The notes under the pieces are model-generated. The model had not been told where the DNA came from. It ran no database searches and was given only the letters and a program-made list of their open reading frames with translations. Of a DNA stretch of 64,000 nt, positions 34,961-43,413 are shown in pieces. The position numbers and the translations under genes were made by a program. The stretch covers positions 2,666,001 to 2,730,000 of the forward strand of contig NZ_CP106855.1 in the NCBI RefSeq assembly GCF_002209355.2, written 5' to 3'. The stretch comes from Bdellovibrio sp. SKB1291214. Its GTDB lineage: Bacteria > Bdellovibrionota > Bdellovibrionia > Bdellovibrionales > Bdellovibrionaceae. Within the stretch, counting starts at the first letter, position 1. Each line of letters opens with the position of its first letter.

Positions 34961-37185
34961 ACATGTTTCCTTTTTCGCCACCATCGAGCCACCCACCAGG
35001 AAGCAAAAACTAAAAGAATCCAAAGCCCGATACCCACAACTAAAATTGCAATGGTTTGAGGATCTGGATGCAAAAGAATCCGAGTCAGCGAATCCCCAAC
35101 AATACCTTTTACAATAAAGGCGGGCAGAAAGCCGAACAAACTTCCTAGTAAAAAATCAGTAAAGCGAATGGAGGAAATTCCTGCTGCCACATTCACTATA
35201 CTAAACGGTGCAATGGGAACAACCCTAAGAATAGTCATGCCGATCACACCTGAATTGCGAAATTGCATATCTATCTTTTGGGCTCTTTCTCCAAAAAAGG
35301 CAGAGGAACCTTTTTTACGTAACCATCGTCCCAATGAAAACATTAATGATCCACTGATCAAGGCTCCTGACAAGCCATAAAGGGGACCAAGAATCGATCC
35401 AAATACAGCCGCTGTTACTAACGACATCAAAGTCACTGGAAATAAAATAAATCCACCGACGATGTAACAAGACCACACGATAAAAACCGCCCAAGGTGAA
35501 TTGCGGGCCGAGCTTAAAAACCTTTCAACGTTTTCGGCAGTGAACCAAGCGATGTGCGAATGGATGAACCAAATTAATAAGGCTCCACCAGCTAACATCA
35601 ATAATCCGGCAAACAAAACCAGACGACTTGGATTTTTCAAACCCAGATTTTGTGAGGAAGACGCCGAAGGGTCGGCCACCATGGTCGCCATAGATTGAAA
35701 GGTCTTACTTGTGAACTTGGAATCATCAATATCGTAAAGGTGGTATTTATCTTCGTCCGTAGATTCTCTTAAAATTGATAAAGCCTGTGGGGAATTAAGA
35801 ATATCCTCAAGCTTGTCTGCGTCGATACCGCAGTGTTCGCTCAGCAGGTCGTTTCGAGCCTGTCCAATTTGCATTTGTTCTTCTGAATTGCGGGCCTCAA
35901 TAATAAAATCGCACTCTGTATCATAAGACATCGAACGATTTGAAATATTCGACGAGCCAATCACCATATAGTGATTATCAACGACCATAATCTTAGAGTG
36001 AATTCTTTTAAAAACAGTGGGACCTTGCTTGCTGCGAATACCAGAGCAAACAAATTGGATGCGGTTAGTATCAATGCCAGCCTCAGCGATATTTTTGAAA
36101 TCAATGCGACTGGCCCACATGGATTCGGATTCGAACAAACCTTGAGGGTCATAGGAGCTGATAAGTAAAACCCGCAGAGTTGGTTTGCTTTTTAATTGCC
36201 GGTTCAAAGCATGGGCGATTTCGGGGGCTGTCAGATATTGATTTTCAATATAGATAAATCGTTCCGCCACCAAAATGAGATCGAGATACATTTTCTGAAC
36301 TTCACGAACGGCCGAGCGATGTCGAGACATGGGAATCGTTCTGGCCAGTGCGGCGTTCATATTTTTGAAGTTGGCATTGATCTGATCGGGCCAGGATTTG
36401 GGATCAGACGCGGTGGTTTCACGGGGTTTCGCTGAGCCCCCCGTTGCCAGGGCCCAACGGCGTCGTACCAGTTCAGAAAAACACTGAACGATAGGCCCAT
36501 CAGTCAATATCTGCACATCGTGATAAGGCCCATATTCGCCGTTTGTGTCCGTTCTTTCAGGTTCAATGATTTTATGATCTCGTTCATCCCACCGTTGGCG
36601 CGCAATATCCATCCCACCAGTGAAAGCGATTTCGTCATCAACTAAAATAACCTTCTGATGATGGCTACCCCATAAAGGGATTGTGCGATCCAAACAGAAA
36701 TGCAAATTGGCGGGTGCTTGAATTTGCCAGGTAAATTCTGGATTCAAATCCCGTTCGCCCAAAAAAGCTATGGATGCATCCCATGGTAAAATATATATTT
36801 GCAGGTCGGGGCTTTCCGTCGCCTTGCGAATCAATAGATCGATCAAAACGGAAGGGTAGGGGCTTTGAGCTTCCTCTTCGCCGCGTAGCAGGCGCGTTCC
36901 ACTATCCACCTCCCAGCCGATGATAAATATGGTGTGACGTGCTTTTATAAACGAAGAGTGAAGGGCCCGATAAAAGTCAGCGGAGTCTATGAGGAGTGCT
37001 GCCTGATTAAATCGAGCGACCTTCCAACAATTTCGATCTTGTTGAAAAACGGAGAGCTTATGTTCATGGAAAGGGTCTTGTTCCAGCATCATACTGATAT
37101 TTTCGTATGATCTTGAAGGAGGCTCGAGATGTTTTGCAGCACAATGACTGCTTTTGTCAGTGTTTGTTAACGTGTCTCCCGGCAA
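34957..37185 (-). CDS. Phospholipase D/cardiolipin-synthase-like domain fused to VTT (TVP38/DedA-like) membrane domain
   Basis: 742 aa. The N-terminal two-thirds has two HKD motifs, HHQKVILVDDEIAFTGG and HSKIMVVDNHYMVIGSSN, as in phospholipase D and cardiolipin synthases. The C-terminal 210 residues are a VTT domain with about five to six helices, including the SNARE-associated segment GPLYGLSGALISGSLMF and the FRNSGVIGMTILRVVPIAPFSIVN block. VTT relatives include scramblase-like lipid movers, so one chain may both cut and move phospholipid; this is inference. It is translationally coupled to the EEP gene. Confidence 0.92.
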   Translation of the reverse strand: MPGDTLTNTDKSSHCAAKHLEPPSRSYENISMMLEQDPFHEHKLSVFQQDRNCWKVARFNQAALLIDSADFYRALHSSFIKARHTIFIIGWEVDSGTRLLRGEEEAQSPYPSVLIDLLIRKATESPDLQIYILPWDASIAFLGERDLNPEFTWQIQAPANLHFCLDRTIPLWGSHHQKVILVDDEIAFTGGMDIARQRWDERDHKIIEPERTDTNGEYGPYHDVQILTDGPIVQCFSELVRRRWALATGGSAKPRETTASDPKSWPDQINANFKNMNAALARTIPMSRHRSAVREVQKMYLDLILVAERFIYIENQYLTAPEIAHALNRQLKSKPTLRVLLISSYDPQGLFESESMWASRIDFKNIAEAGIDTNRIQFVCSGIRSKQGPTVFKRIHSKIMVVDNHYMVIGSSNISNRSMSYDTECDFIIEARNSEEQMQIGQARNDLLSEHCGIDADKLEDILNSPQALSILRESTDEDKYHLYDIDDSKFTSKTFQSMATMVADPSASSSQNLGLKNPSRLVLFAGLLMLAGGALLIWFIHSHIAWFTAENVERFLSSARNSPWAVFIVWSCYIVGGFILFPVTLMSLVTAAVFGSILGPLYGLSGALISGSLMFSLGRWLRKKGSSAFFGERAQKIDMQFRNSGVIGMTILRVVPIAPFSIVNVAAGISSIRFTDFLLGSLFGFLPAFIVKGIVGDSLTRILLHPDPQTIAILVVGIGLWILLVFASWWVARWWRKRKHV

Positions 37186-37225
37186 TTCAACGGAAATTGG
37201 TTAAGAACTTAAGGGCGTAAATAAA

Positions 37226-37256
37226 AAAAAGCCCCGATGTCATTATCGAGGCTTTT
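37226..37256 (-). terminator. Terminator of the pga operon
   Basis: An imperfect stem AAAAGCC(T/C)CGAT with its complement around TCAT; on the minus strand it is followed by T8. It lies 25 bp beyond the pgaD stop. Confidence 0.8.
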
Positions 37257-37280
37257 ACGAGCTCTAGGATTTTTTGGGAG

Positions 37281-37727
37281 CTAGAACGCTTGTGGCAAAA
37301 GAGCCAAAGCGGGTTCATCAGATTTCTGCACAGCGATTGTCACGTGCATTGTTTGGTTTTCGGAGTGAAGAATGGATGCCACCTCTTCGCGAGCAACAAC
37401 TTGGCAAGCAAGGCTGGTGCTTGAAAAGTGCAAGTCCACCACTTTACCCGTTTGCGCATAAGCGAGTTCTTCAGCAGACCACTGAACTGTGTGTTCGTTG
37501 GCTATTGTCTTTTTCGTCGTCTCGTTTTTTGCGAAACGTACAGCAATCAGCATTGAACCAAAGATCAACACCGCAAAAAGCGGAGCCAATGAAATCAAAG
37601 TTAAATGAGAAGAAATCTTTTCTGCAGCTTCAGCATTAAAGAAATAGTCGAAAACAGCAAGGCTGCTTCCCACGATGAAAACGATCCATAATGCTAGTGT
37701 ACTAGTTGTTTCAATTATTTTTCGCAT
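37281..37727 (-). CDS. pgaD: PgaD-like accessory membrane protein
   Basis: 148 aa with two membrane helices (TLALWIVFIVGSSLAVF and LISLAPLFAVLIFGSMLI) followed by a cytoplasmic tail of about 80 residues. The call rests on position after PgaC, two-helix topology and length, since PgaD is poorly conserved. In E. coli PgaD joins PgaC to form the c-di-GMP-responsive poly-GlcNAc synthase. The ATG at 37727 overlaps the pgaC end by 17 bp; the frame runs to 37817, but that part is pgaC shadow. Confidence 0.7.
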   Translation of the reverse strand: MRKIIETTSTLALWIVFIVGSSLAVFDYFFNAEAAEKISSHLTLISLAPLFAVLIFGSMLIAVRFAKNETTKKTIANEHTVQWSAEELAYAQTGKVVDLHFSSTSLACQVVAREEVASILHSENQTMHVTIAVQKSDEPALALLPQAF

Positions 37728-38943
37728 ATGTAACCCCACCTCTGTCGGGACTGATCCAAGAACTAAATTGGCGTTTTGGTCCAAATAGAACTTTTGGAAT
37801 CGCCACGAATAACACAAAACTATTAATCATCCAATAGGCAAACGGGTACCAAATGGCAACAAAGCCAAGACCCGAAGAGCGTTCATAGCGCCCGTGTAGG
37901 AATAAACCTACCAAGAACTGCGTGAAGCTCATGACTCCCGTCAAAAGAATCGCATAGTTCAAATTGATATCATGAAGGTTCGTCCCGAAAATCGCACAGC
38001 CGATCGTCACCGGCAATAGGAAGGCCCAGGATACCGAGAAAATGTATTCTAAAAGGATCAAACGAAGACCGACGTCACGGCCGTTCAAAACCGATTTGCC
38101 ATGCTTAAGAACCACTTCAAATCCGCCTTGAGCCCAGCGAAGTCTTTGTTTCCAAAGACCTTTCAAAGTATCTGGCATCAAAACATCACATGTGGCTTTC
38201 GGTTCATATTTTAAAGCCCAACCTGATGTTTGCAGTTTCCAGCTGATACCAACGTCTTCGGTCACAGTGTCTGTATCCCAATAACCAATGCTTTCGATTG
38301 CAGACTTACGGAACATCACTAAAACACCGGACAACGCAAATAAGCGACCCAGAGTTTGGTGATAACGTTTAATCATTCCAACCAGGGCAGAGAATTCACC
38401 TACTTGCAGGCGGCCCACCAATGTTCCGCGATTTTTTACGCGCGGGTTACCAGTCACACCGGCAACATGGGGATCGGCGAAATGCTCCATCATGATTCTT
38501 GGGGCGTTGCCATCAAGTTCCGAGTCCGCGTCAATGCAGAGGATGAATTCATGACGGCTGGCCATTGCACCCAAAGTCAAAGCCGCCGCTTTACCGCGGT
38601 TTTGAACCAAATTGATCACACGCATATGAGGACGGGACATCGCGAGTTTTTCCAAAACCATTTGAGTTTTATCACGGCTGCCATCATTGATTGCGATGAT
38701 TTCGCACTTGTTCGTCGGCAAGTGGTCCAAAGAGCGAATCGTTGCCTCTGCTGTTTTTTCCTCGTTATAGCAAGGAATCAAAATCGTGTAAGGTTGATCT
38801 GAAAATTCAGTCAGCTCAAGACGTTTGCGCTCGTGCTTAAAGTAGAACAAAAATGCTCCCATGATCCAGATCATTGGCAGCATAAATGGCACGACGATAA
38901 AAATGAATTTTAAAACCGCAGGTAGGTTCGAGATAATCATCAT
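37711..38943 (-). CDS. pgaC: Poly-beta-1,6-N-acetylglucosamine synthase PgaC (GT2)
   Basis: 410 aa processive GT2 glycosyltransferase. One N-terminal helix is followed by the cytoplasmic catalytic domain: AINDGSRDKT, CIDADSELDG, TVTEDVG and QRLRWAQGG (D, DxD, TED, QxxRW). Several C-terminal helices form the translocation pore. It polymerises UDP-GlcNAc and extrudes the chain across the inner membrane. The stop/start overlap with pgaB is 4 bp. No PilZ domain is present. Confidence 0.92.
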   Translation of the reverse strand: MMIISNLPAVLKFIFIVVPFMLPMIWIMGAFLFYFKHERKRLELTEFSDQPYTILIPCYNEEKTAEATIRSLDHLPTNKCEIIAINDGSRDKTQMVLEKLAMSRPHMRVINLVQNRGKAAALTLGAMASRHEFILCIDADSELDGNAPRIMMEHFADPHVAGVTGNPRVKNRGTLVGRLQVGEFSALVGMIKRYHQTLGRLFALSGVLVMFRKSAIESIGYWDTDTVTEDVGISWKLQTSGWALKYEPKATCDVLMPDTLKGLWKQRLRWAQGGFEVVLKHGKSVLNGRDVGLRLILLEYIFSVSWAFLLPVTIGCAIFGTNLHDINLNYAILLTGVMSFTQFLVGLFLHGRYERSSGLGFVAIWYPFAYWMINSFVLFVAIPKVLFGPKRQFSSWISPDRGGVTYAKNN

Positions 38944-40550
38944 TTTGCCTCTCCCTTGTGTGGAGGGAATATAGGGCGAATCGTGAATAAGGATTTAAAG
39001 TCAGCGTCTGGCTGAAACCCTTTGAAATTCACGTCATAAAATAAATTTAAATAACCTTGGGCCAGCAAATGAGAAGCGTCCGACTTGTAGTCTTTCGGAA
39101 GAGCGATGATTTCCTTACTCAAAGAAATACTTTCCGGTTGAGTCGTTTTAGCTTTATCCAATTGCTTGGTATTCAAAATAACATAGTCAAAAAGGGTGCT
39201 ATTGGTTGGTTGTTGACCAATCAGACCAAACTTCATCGCGGGACGAATCGAGCGAACCGTTGCCATCAAAGACTCAAAAGGAATTTCACTTAAGTTGTCT
39301 TTGGCAGAAACTTCAAAGAATAATCCATCGATATCTGTGAACTTGGCCAAGTCACGAAGTGCCGCTTTGGCCGTATCCGTGTTTTTTAGGAATGACTGTG
39401 GCAAACGGCCATAGGACCATGCCACGCGCGCACGGTTCTTAAGGGTGTGAGAAGCGCGATTTAAATAGTCTCCGCGCATCTTCATTTTATCTGTTACGAA
39501 ATAGGCTTCCCCGGAATCGGATACGGCCTGTACCAGCACGGCACTTGGAGACAAATCCAAACCATGTTCTAAAAGATCTCCCAGGCCCTGTTCTGTTTCT
39601 GCTTCATTGTTTTTCCAGATGCTATCCAGATCCACGCGAACCATACGCACCGGGTTTTGATCGACAAAGGCTTTTTCCACGGCCGTTGCGAACTGGGGTA
39701 TATCCATCGCGGCCATGACCAAGCCACGACCGATTTCAGAGATATCGCTGGCGTTATTAAAGCCCGGGCGCAAAGTCATTTGGATTTTCATACCAGCTTT
39801 TTCGGCAGCTTTTTTAGAGACGCCGTTCGTTTGACCATACGGCCACACGATCACTGTATTGTCTTTTCCTAAGTGCTTTTTTAATTGTTCGTTGCTTTTT
39901 CTAAGATCGAACTCCACTCGAGAAGACATTTCTTCTTCGGTTTGATAAGTCTTAGTGACTGGATCGTATTTGAAAAAGCCTGCAACTGCGGCCTGGTTCC
40001 CTTGTGGATTAAAGATGTGCCCTTGGTGTAAATCATGAGTATGAGAGACCACGTCGACAAGACCTGACTTCATCATCTCTTTCAAATGCTTCCACGAAGC
40101 CATTTTTGGATTGGAATCTTTAAATCCATAATCAGGAGCCGCGCCATCTTCAGTCCATTTTGTAACAACGGCAAAAACGGCAGGGAATTTATATTCTTTA
40201 AGTAGGGGATAAACGATTTCATAAAAAGAACCCAAGCCATCATCCACCGTGATAAGCACGGCCTTGGGAGGAAGGTTCTTTTTGCCTTGATTGGCATCGA
40301 TAATGTCTTGAAGGCTGACGACATTATAGTGGGCTTTCAAGTAATCAAACTGATCGACAAGATCTTTTCTGCGGATGCTGAATTCATTGCCCACAAAGCC
40401 ATTGCTGACATCATGGTAACAAAGAGCCACAAAAGAGTTCGCAGGCGCGCCTGTGATTTCTGGCGCAGTCAGATTTTGAGCATGGGAAGTTAGGCTGAAA
40501 GCCAAGAGTAAAACCAATTTAAGAATGTTCACGCCACCGACGGAATTCAT
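38940..40550 (-). CDS. pgaB: Poly-beta-1,6-N-acetylglucosamine N-deacetylase PgaB
   Basis: 536 aa with a signal peptide (LLLAFSLTSHA). The N-terminal polysaccharide deacetylase domain has LCYHDV (His46, Asp47), TVDDG (Asp103, Asp104) and SHTHDLH (His170, His175), the usual metal triad and base. The C-terminal 250 residues correspond to the glycoside-hydrolase-like domain that holds the partly deacetylated polymer (DGLFFEVSAKDN, YLNLFYDVNFKG). It acts in the periplasm on the polymer made by PgaC. It is the first gene of the operon, and no pgaA porin gene is adjacent. The domain is somewhat shorter than in E. coli. Confidence 0.92.
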   Translation of the reverse strand: MNSVGGVNILKLVLLLAFSLTSHAQNLTAPEITGAPANSFVALCYHDVSNGFVGNEFSIRRKDLVDQFDYLKAHYNVVSLQDIIDANQGKKNLPPKAVLITVDDGLGSFYEIVYPLLKEYKFPAVFAVVTKWTEDGAAPDYGFKDSNPKMASWKHLKEMMKSGLVDVVSHTHDLHQGHIFNPQGNQAAVAGFFKYDPVTKTYQTEEEMSSRVEFDLRKSNEQLKKHLGKDNTVIVWPYGQTNGVSKKAAEKAGMKIQMTLRPGFNNASDISEIGRGLVMAAMDIPQFATAVEKAFVDQNPVRMVRVDLDSIWKNNEAETEQGLGDLLEHGLDLSPSAVLVQAVSDSGEAYFVTDKMKMRGDYLNRASHTLKNRARVAWSYGRLPQSFLKNTDTAKAALRDLAKFTDIDGLFFEVSAKDNLSEIPFESLMATVRSIRPAMKFGLIGQQPTNSTLFDYVILNTKQLDKAKTTQPESISLSKEIIALPKDYKSDASHLLAQGYLNLFYDVNFKGFQPDADFKSLFTIRPIFPPHKGEAK

Positions 40551-40913
40551 TTTTTCTTCACCATTATGGGGAGTTAGCTATCCCCGAAAATTTCAGTGAC
40601 AACTCTGTAATCCAGTTTAAAGGGAGCGTCAATAACAACCCTTTGCCGAAAATGCGCATGAAAAGAAACTCATAACAGGATAAAAATTCTTTAATCTGAA
40701 GGGTCTAAAAATCACCACCGTTGAGCTGCCGCCCGAGTTTAAGAAACCTTCAAATCAGGTCTTTAACGTGCTCCGGTAATATTTCCCTGTTCAAGAGGTG
40801 GTCGTTCCATCAAATACAGCCAAGTCGGAGGGGGAAGTCCGTTATGCGCCAGTTGCTCGTTGTCGCCAAAATAAGCTTCCGATAGTCTTAAACCTAATTT
40901 AAGGGGAGTTGTT
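40551..40913. other. 363-bp intergenic region with an antisense coding-like stretch
   Basis: A small hairpin GGGGA/TCCCC occurs at 40568-40585. On the minus strand a frame without a usual start codon, ending TAA at 40763, reads like protein across about 50 codons (segments FGDNEQLAHNG and PPPTWLYLMERPP). It could be a gene remnant. I found no c-di-GMP riboswitch core and no clear promoter. Confidence 0.35.
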
Positions 40914-41531
40914 ATGTCCTTGTTTGAAGCTTTGAAAGATCAAAATCAGCTTTTCATCCGTCAGCGTAAGGAGTTGGCTGAGTTGATCGGCTTTGAAACT
41001 CGCAACAAATACGAAATCCGCAACCAAAAGGGCGAAGTGGTGGGGTTTTGCGCCGAACAACAAAAGGGGTTTTTAGGACTGTTAGTGCGGCAGTTCTTGG
41101 GGCATTGGAGAAGTTTTGAACTGCACTTTTTTAACAATGAACGCCAGCAAGTTTTTACGGTTAAACATCCCTTTCGGCTCTTCTTTCAGCGCTTAGAAGT
41201 CCATGCGAGCGGTGGTCAATATATAGGGGCGCTTCAGCAGCGATTCGGAATTGTGAAAAAGAAATTCGATATCGAGAACGCTCAGGGCCGAGTGATCATG
41301 AATATGCAGTCCGGTTTCCTGCAGTTTTGGACCTTCCCTATATTAAAGAACAACAGGGAGGCGGCCGTTATTAGAAAAAAGTGGTCAGGTCTTTTAAAAG
41401 AAGCTTTTTTGGATGCTGACAACTTCCAGTTAGAGTTCGGGCAGACGGAGTTGGATGAAAATGAAAAGAGTTTGATCCTGGCTTCTGCCATTTTTATTGA
41501 TTTGCAGTATTTTGAACGAAAAGCAGATTGA
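40914..41531 (+). CDS. Phospholipid scramblase/LURP-one-related (tubby-like) protein
   Basis: 205 aa with no signal peptide. It has the scramblase-family pattern: repeated beta-strand pairs with polar turns (YEIRNQKGEVVGFCAEQ, FELHFFNNERQQVFTVKHPFRLFFQ, VKKKFDIENAQGRVIMNM). It is a twelve-stranded barrel in solved relatives. The closing helix of the family is present in outline (EKSLILASAIFIDLQYFE). Lipid binding is the best general prediction; true scrambling is unproven for bacterial members. GGGGAG lies upstream of the ATG. Confidence 0.8.
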   Translation: MSLFEALKDQNQLFIRQRKELAELIGFETRNKYEIRNQKGEVVGFCAEQQKGFLGLLVRQFLGHWRSFELHFFNNERQQVFTVKHPFRLFFQRLEVHASGGQYIGALQQRFGIVKKKFDIENAQGRVIMNMQSGFLQFWTFPILKNNREAAVIRKKWSGLLKEAFLDADNFQLEFGQTELDENEKSLILASAIFIDLQYFERKAD

Positions 41532-41570
41532 TTTTCCTTCGCGGTGCGCCTTAAAAACCGCTCCTAAAGC

Positions 41571-41592
41571 AGGACAAAGGAAACTTTGTCCT
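41571..41592. repeat. 9-bp inverted repeat after the scramblase gene
   Basis: AGGACAAAG and CTTTGTCCT flank GAAA, followed by a second partial TTGGACA...TGTCCAA arrangement to 41622. There is no T-tract. It may be an RNA-stability hairpin. Confidence 0.55.
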
Positions 41593-41742
41593 GACTAAAC
41601 TTGGACAAAGTTGGGTCTGTCCAAAAATCACAAGAACCCCTTTGATTTAAAATTTACTTCTATCGCGAAAAGATGGAAACCCCATCTCGTCCGAACGATT
41701 TAAGTTTTAAAAACGAAAACAATTTTAACAAAGGGAATTATA

Positions 41743-42213
41743 ATGAACAAATTCGTAGCAATGATCGCTCTTTTGGTTTCTTCTTCTGCATTCGCAGCTA
41801 ACTACACTGCTGACACTTCTTGGGAAGTTCTTGAAAAAGACCCAACAATCAAAATCGAAGCTGGCACAGTATTCATGGGTTCTGCTATCGACTACACTTT
41901 CGTATGCGTAGACGGTGCTAACCTTCGCACTAAAAAACCAGTAGCTCAATACGATGTTATCACTATCGGTGACAACTACCGTAAAGAAGTTTACAAAGGT
42001 TCTAAATACTTGACTACTCCAATCAACTACACTCGCACTGCTTGGGAATGCGACTGGAACGTAAACGGTAAACACCGCACTTGCGCTGACAAAGTTGTTT
42101 CTGGAACTTACGCTCTAACTGTAGAAGCTAAAGTTTCTAAAGTTCTTACTACTAAAAACGGTTACGAAAAGTTCTTGTTCACAAAACAATTGAACGTTCC
42201 AAACTGCCAGTAA
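41743..42213 (+). CDS. Small secreted four-cysteine protein, copy A
   Basis: 156 aa with a signal peptide (LLVSSSAFA-ANYT). It is clearly paralogous to the protein at 62853: both share TSWE-L/SSWEEIL, an MGxAIDYTFVCxDG block, LRTxxPV, TPINY, a central Cys-x(8-9)-Cys pair, a GTYxxTV strand and a final LFTK...VPxC. Four cysteines are conserved, suggesting two disulfides in a small beta-rich exported domain. Codon use is strongly biased towards one codon per residue, as in highly expressed genes. AAAGGGAATT precedes the ATG. No known family is recognised. Confidence 0.85.
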   Translation: MNKFVAMIALLVSSSAFAANYTADTSWEVLEKDPTIKIEAGTVFMGSAIDYTFVCVDGANLRTKKPVAQYDVITIGDNYRKEVYKGSKYLTTPINYTRTAWECDWNVNGKHRTCADKVVSGTYALTVEAKVSKVLTTKNGYEKFLFTKQLNVPNCQ

Positions 42214-42237
42214 TTATTACTTGCTAGTTAGGACTCC

Positions 42238-42270
42238 GGGGCTTGACACCAAGCCCCATTGTCTTTTGTC
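42238..42270 (+). terminator. Terminator after four-cysteine protein A
   Basis: A perfect stem GGGGCTTG / CAAGCCCC with an ACAC loop, followed by a T-rich tail with interruptions. Confidence 0.75.
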
Positions 42271-42325
42271 TCGTTGCATTGAACCCCTTCCTGAGATAGG
42301 TAAGCCCATCAATTGAAGGGGAGCA

Positions 42326-43114
42326 ATGGAGATCTTAGAAACCACACTAGCAGCTGAAGTAAGCACTATTCAGGATCAAGTATCCTTGGATATCGAAGCT
42401 TACCTTTCGCGTTTTAAGGACCCTAAAAAGGGCCTTAACATGTTGGCTACTAAGTCTCAGATCCACGTAAAGACGTTGAATCGTTTGCGAGAGAAATCTC
42501 ACAACCCGAATTACACAACGCTTTATAAGCTTTATTCCTGCCTATTAGACGCCAGAGATCTTAATCATCTTGTTGAAAAAGCACCAAAACTGGTTCGTGA
42601 AAAGCTGGAAAAAACGGATCCGCAGCTTAAATCTTCGCCTCTACATCGTTTTAGTTTCGACGTGGAAGCTGATTTACAAAAGGACCCGTGTTTCACAGAA
42701 CTCTATGTCCTGGCTGAAACACGTCCCTTTGACCAAAGCTTCGTGCAACAGAGATTCGGTTCATACGGTCTCGGGGTGCTCGAACGCATGGTAGACCTTA
42801 AAGTTCTCCGACCCCTCGGGAATGGACTTTATGGTCAAGGTGAGGTGAGAGCACCATTTTCTTCGGCAACCATTAAAGCCGTCGGATTAAGACTCACAGA
42901 GCGATTTTTGAAGCCGGAAAATTCCGACGTTAACTTCGCAAACTTGATGAATGTTTACTTCGAATCAATCAGCGAGGAAACATATCGTGAGTGGATTTTG
43001 ATTGAAGAGCGCGCCTTCAAAGAGCGTGTGAAGCTTTTGGAAAAACCGGAAGCTAAAGGAAATATTCCTGTATTTGCGTTTACAGCGATCGATACGCTGT
43101 TGGAGAAAGAATAA
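42326..43114 (+). CDS. XRE-like/TIGR02147-like helix-turn-helix regulator
   Basis: 262 aa without signal peptide. Residues 38-75 (LATKSQIHVKTLNRLREKSHNPNY...) fit a Cro/C1-type helix-turn-helix: ala-rich first helix, S-x-I-x-x-x-T-L-x-R-L recognition helix, then the P-N/S-x-x-T-L-x-K-L continuation. The C-terminal 180 residues are alpha-helical with a winged-helix-like stretch (FGSYGLGVLERMVDLKVLRPLGNGLYG). Overall size resembles the TIGR02147 paralogous regulators, but this is tentative. GAAGGGGAG precedes ATG 42326. Its TAA shares a base with the ATG of the next gene, so the pair is coupled. Confidence 0.7.
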   Translation: MEILETTLAAEVSTIQDQVSLDIEAYLSRFKDPKKGLNMLATKSQIHVKTLNRLREKSHNPNYTTLYKLYSCLLDARDLNHLVEKAPKLVREKLEKTDPQLKSSPLHRFSFDVEADLQKDPCFTELYVLAETRPFDQSFVQQRFGSYGLGVLERMVDLKVLRPLGNGLYGQGEVRAPFSSATIKAVGLRLTERFLKPENSDVNFANLMNVYFESISEETYREWILIEERAFKERVKLLEKPEAKGNIPVFAFTAIDTLLEKE

Positions 43115-43242
43115 TGAAATTATTTATCGCACTACTTATTGGTTCTATTTTAGTTATTGGCGCAGGCCAAAGTGCACATGCTGGTGGCGGATCGTCCGGT
43201 GGGTCTGGCAATCAACCTCCACACGGCAACAAAGACAGATAA
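43114..43242 (+). CDS. 42-residue secreted Gly-rich peptide coupled to the regulator
   Basis: The reading frame begins within the regulator stop (TAATG). Its first 22-24 residues form a textbook signal peptide (FIALLIGSILVIGAGQSAHA) and the mature part is about 19 residues, glycine/serine-rich with a positively charged tail (GGGSSGGSGN...GNKDR). A strong terminator lies 31 bp after the stop. The one-base overlap and intact signal peptide argue for a real product. An exported pheromone or a substrate of the regulator is possible but unproven. Confidence 0.7.
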   Translation: MKLFIALLIGSILVIGAGQSAHAGGGSSGGSGNQPPHGNKDR

Positions 43243-43273
43243 ATTCGTTCTCTGAAATTTTGACTCTCATCGT

Positions 43274-43306
43274 AAACCCAGGCTGTTTTAGTCTGGGTTT
43301 TTTATT
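43274..43306 (+). terminator. Terminator of the regulator/peptide operon
   Basis: Stem AAACCCAG / CTGGGTTT with an 11-nt loop, continued by T residues. Confidence 0.85.
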
Positions 43307-43413
43307 TTCAAACACTGACTCTCGTCAAAAAGTCTTTTGATAATTAGCAGTTCCTCTTTGATCTGCGTGTTTTCAAAAAATCATTTCAACTATGCTGGCG
43401 GCGGGAGGTTGAA

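Noticed and set aside
40551-40913. Possible c-di-GMP riboswitch controlling pgaB
   Set aside because: Neither strand shows the conserved GEMM core or the tetraloop/receptor arrangement.
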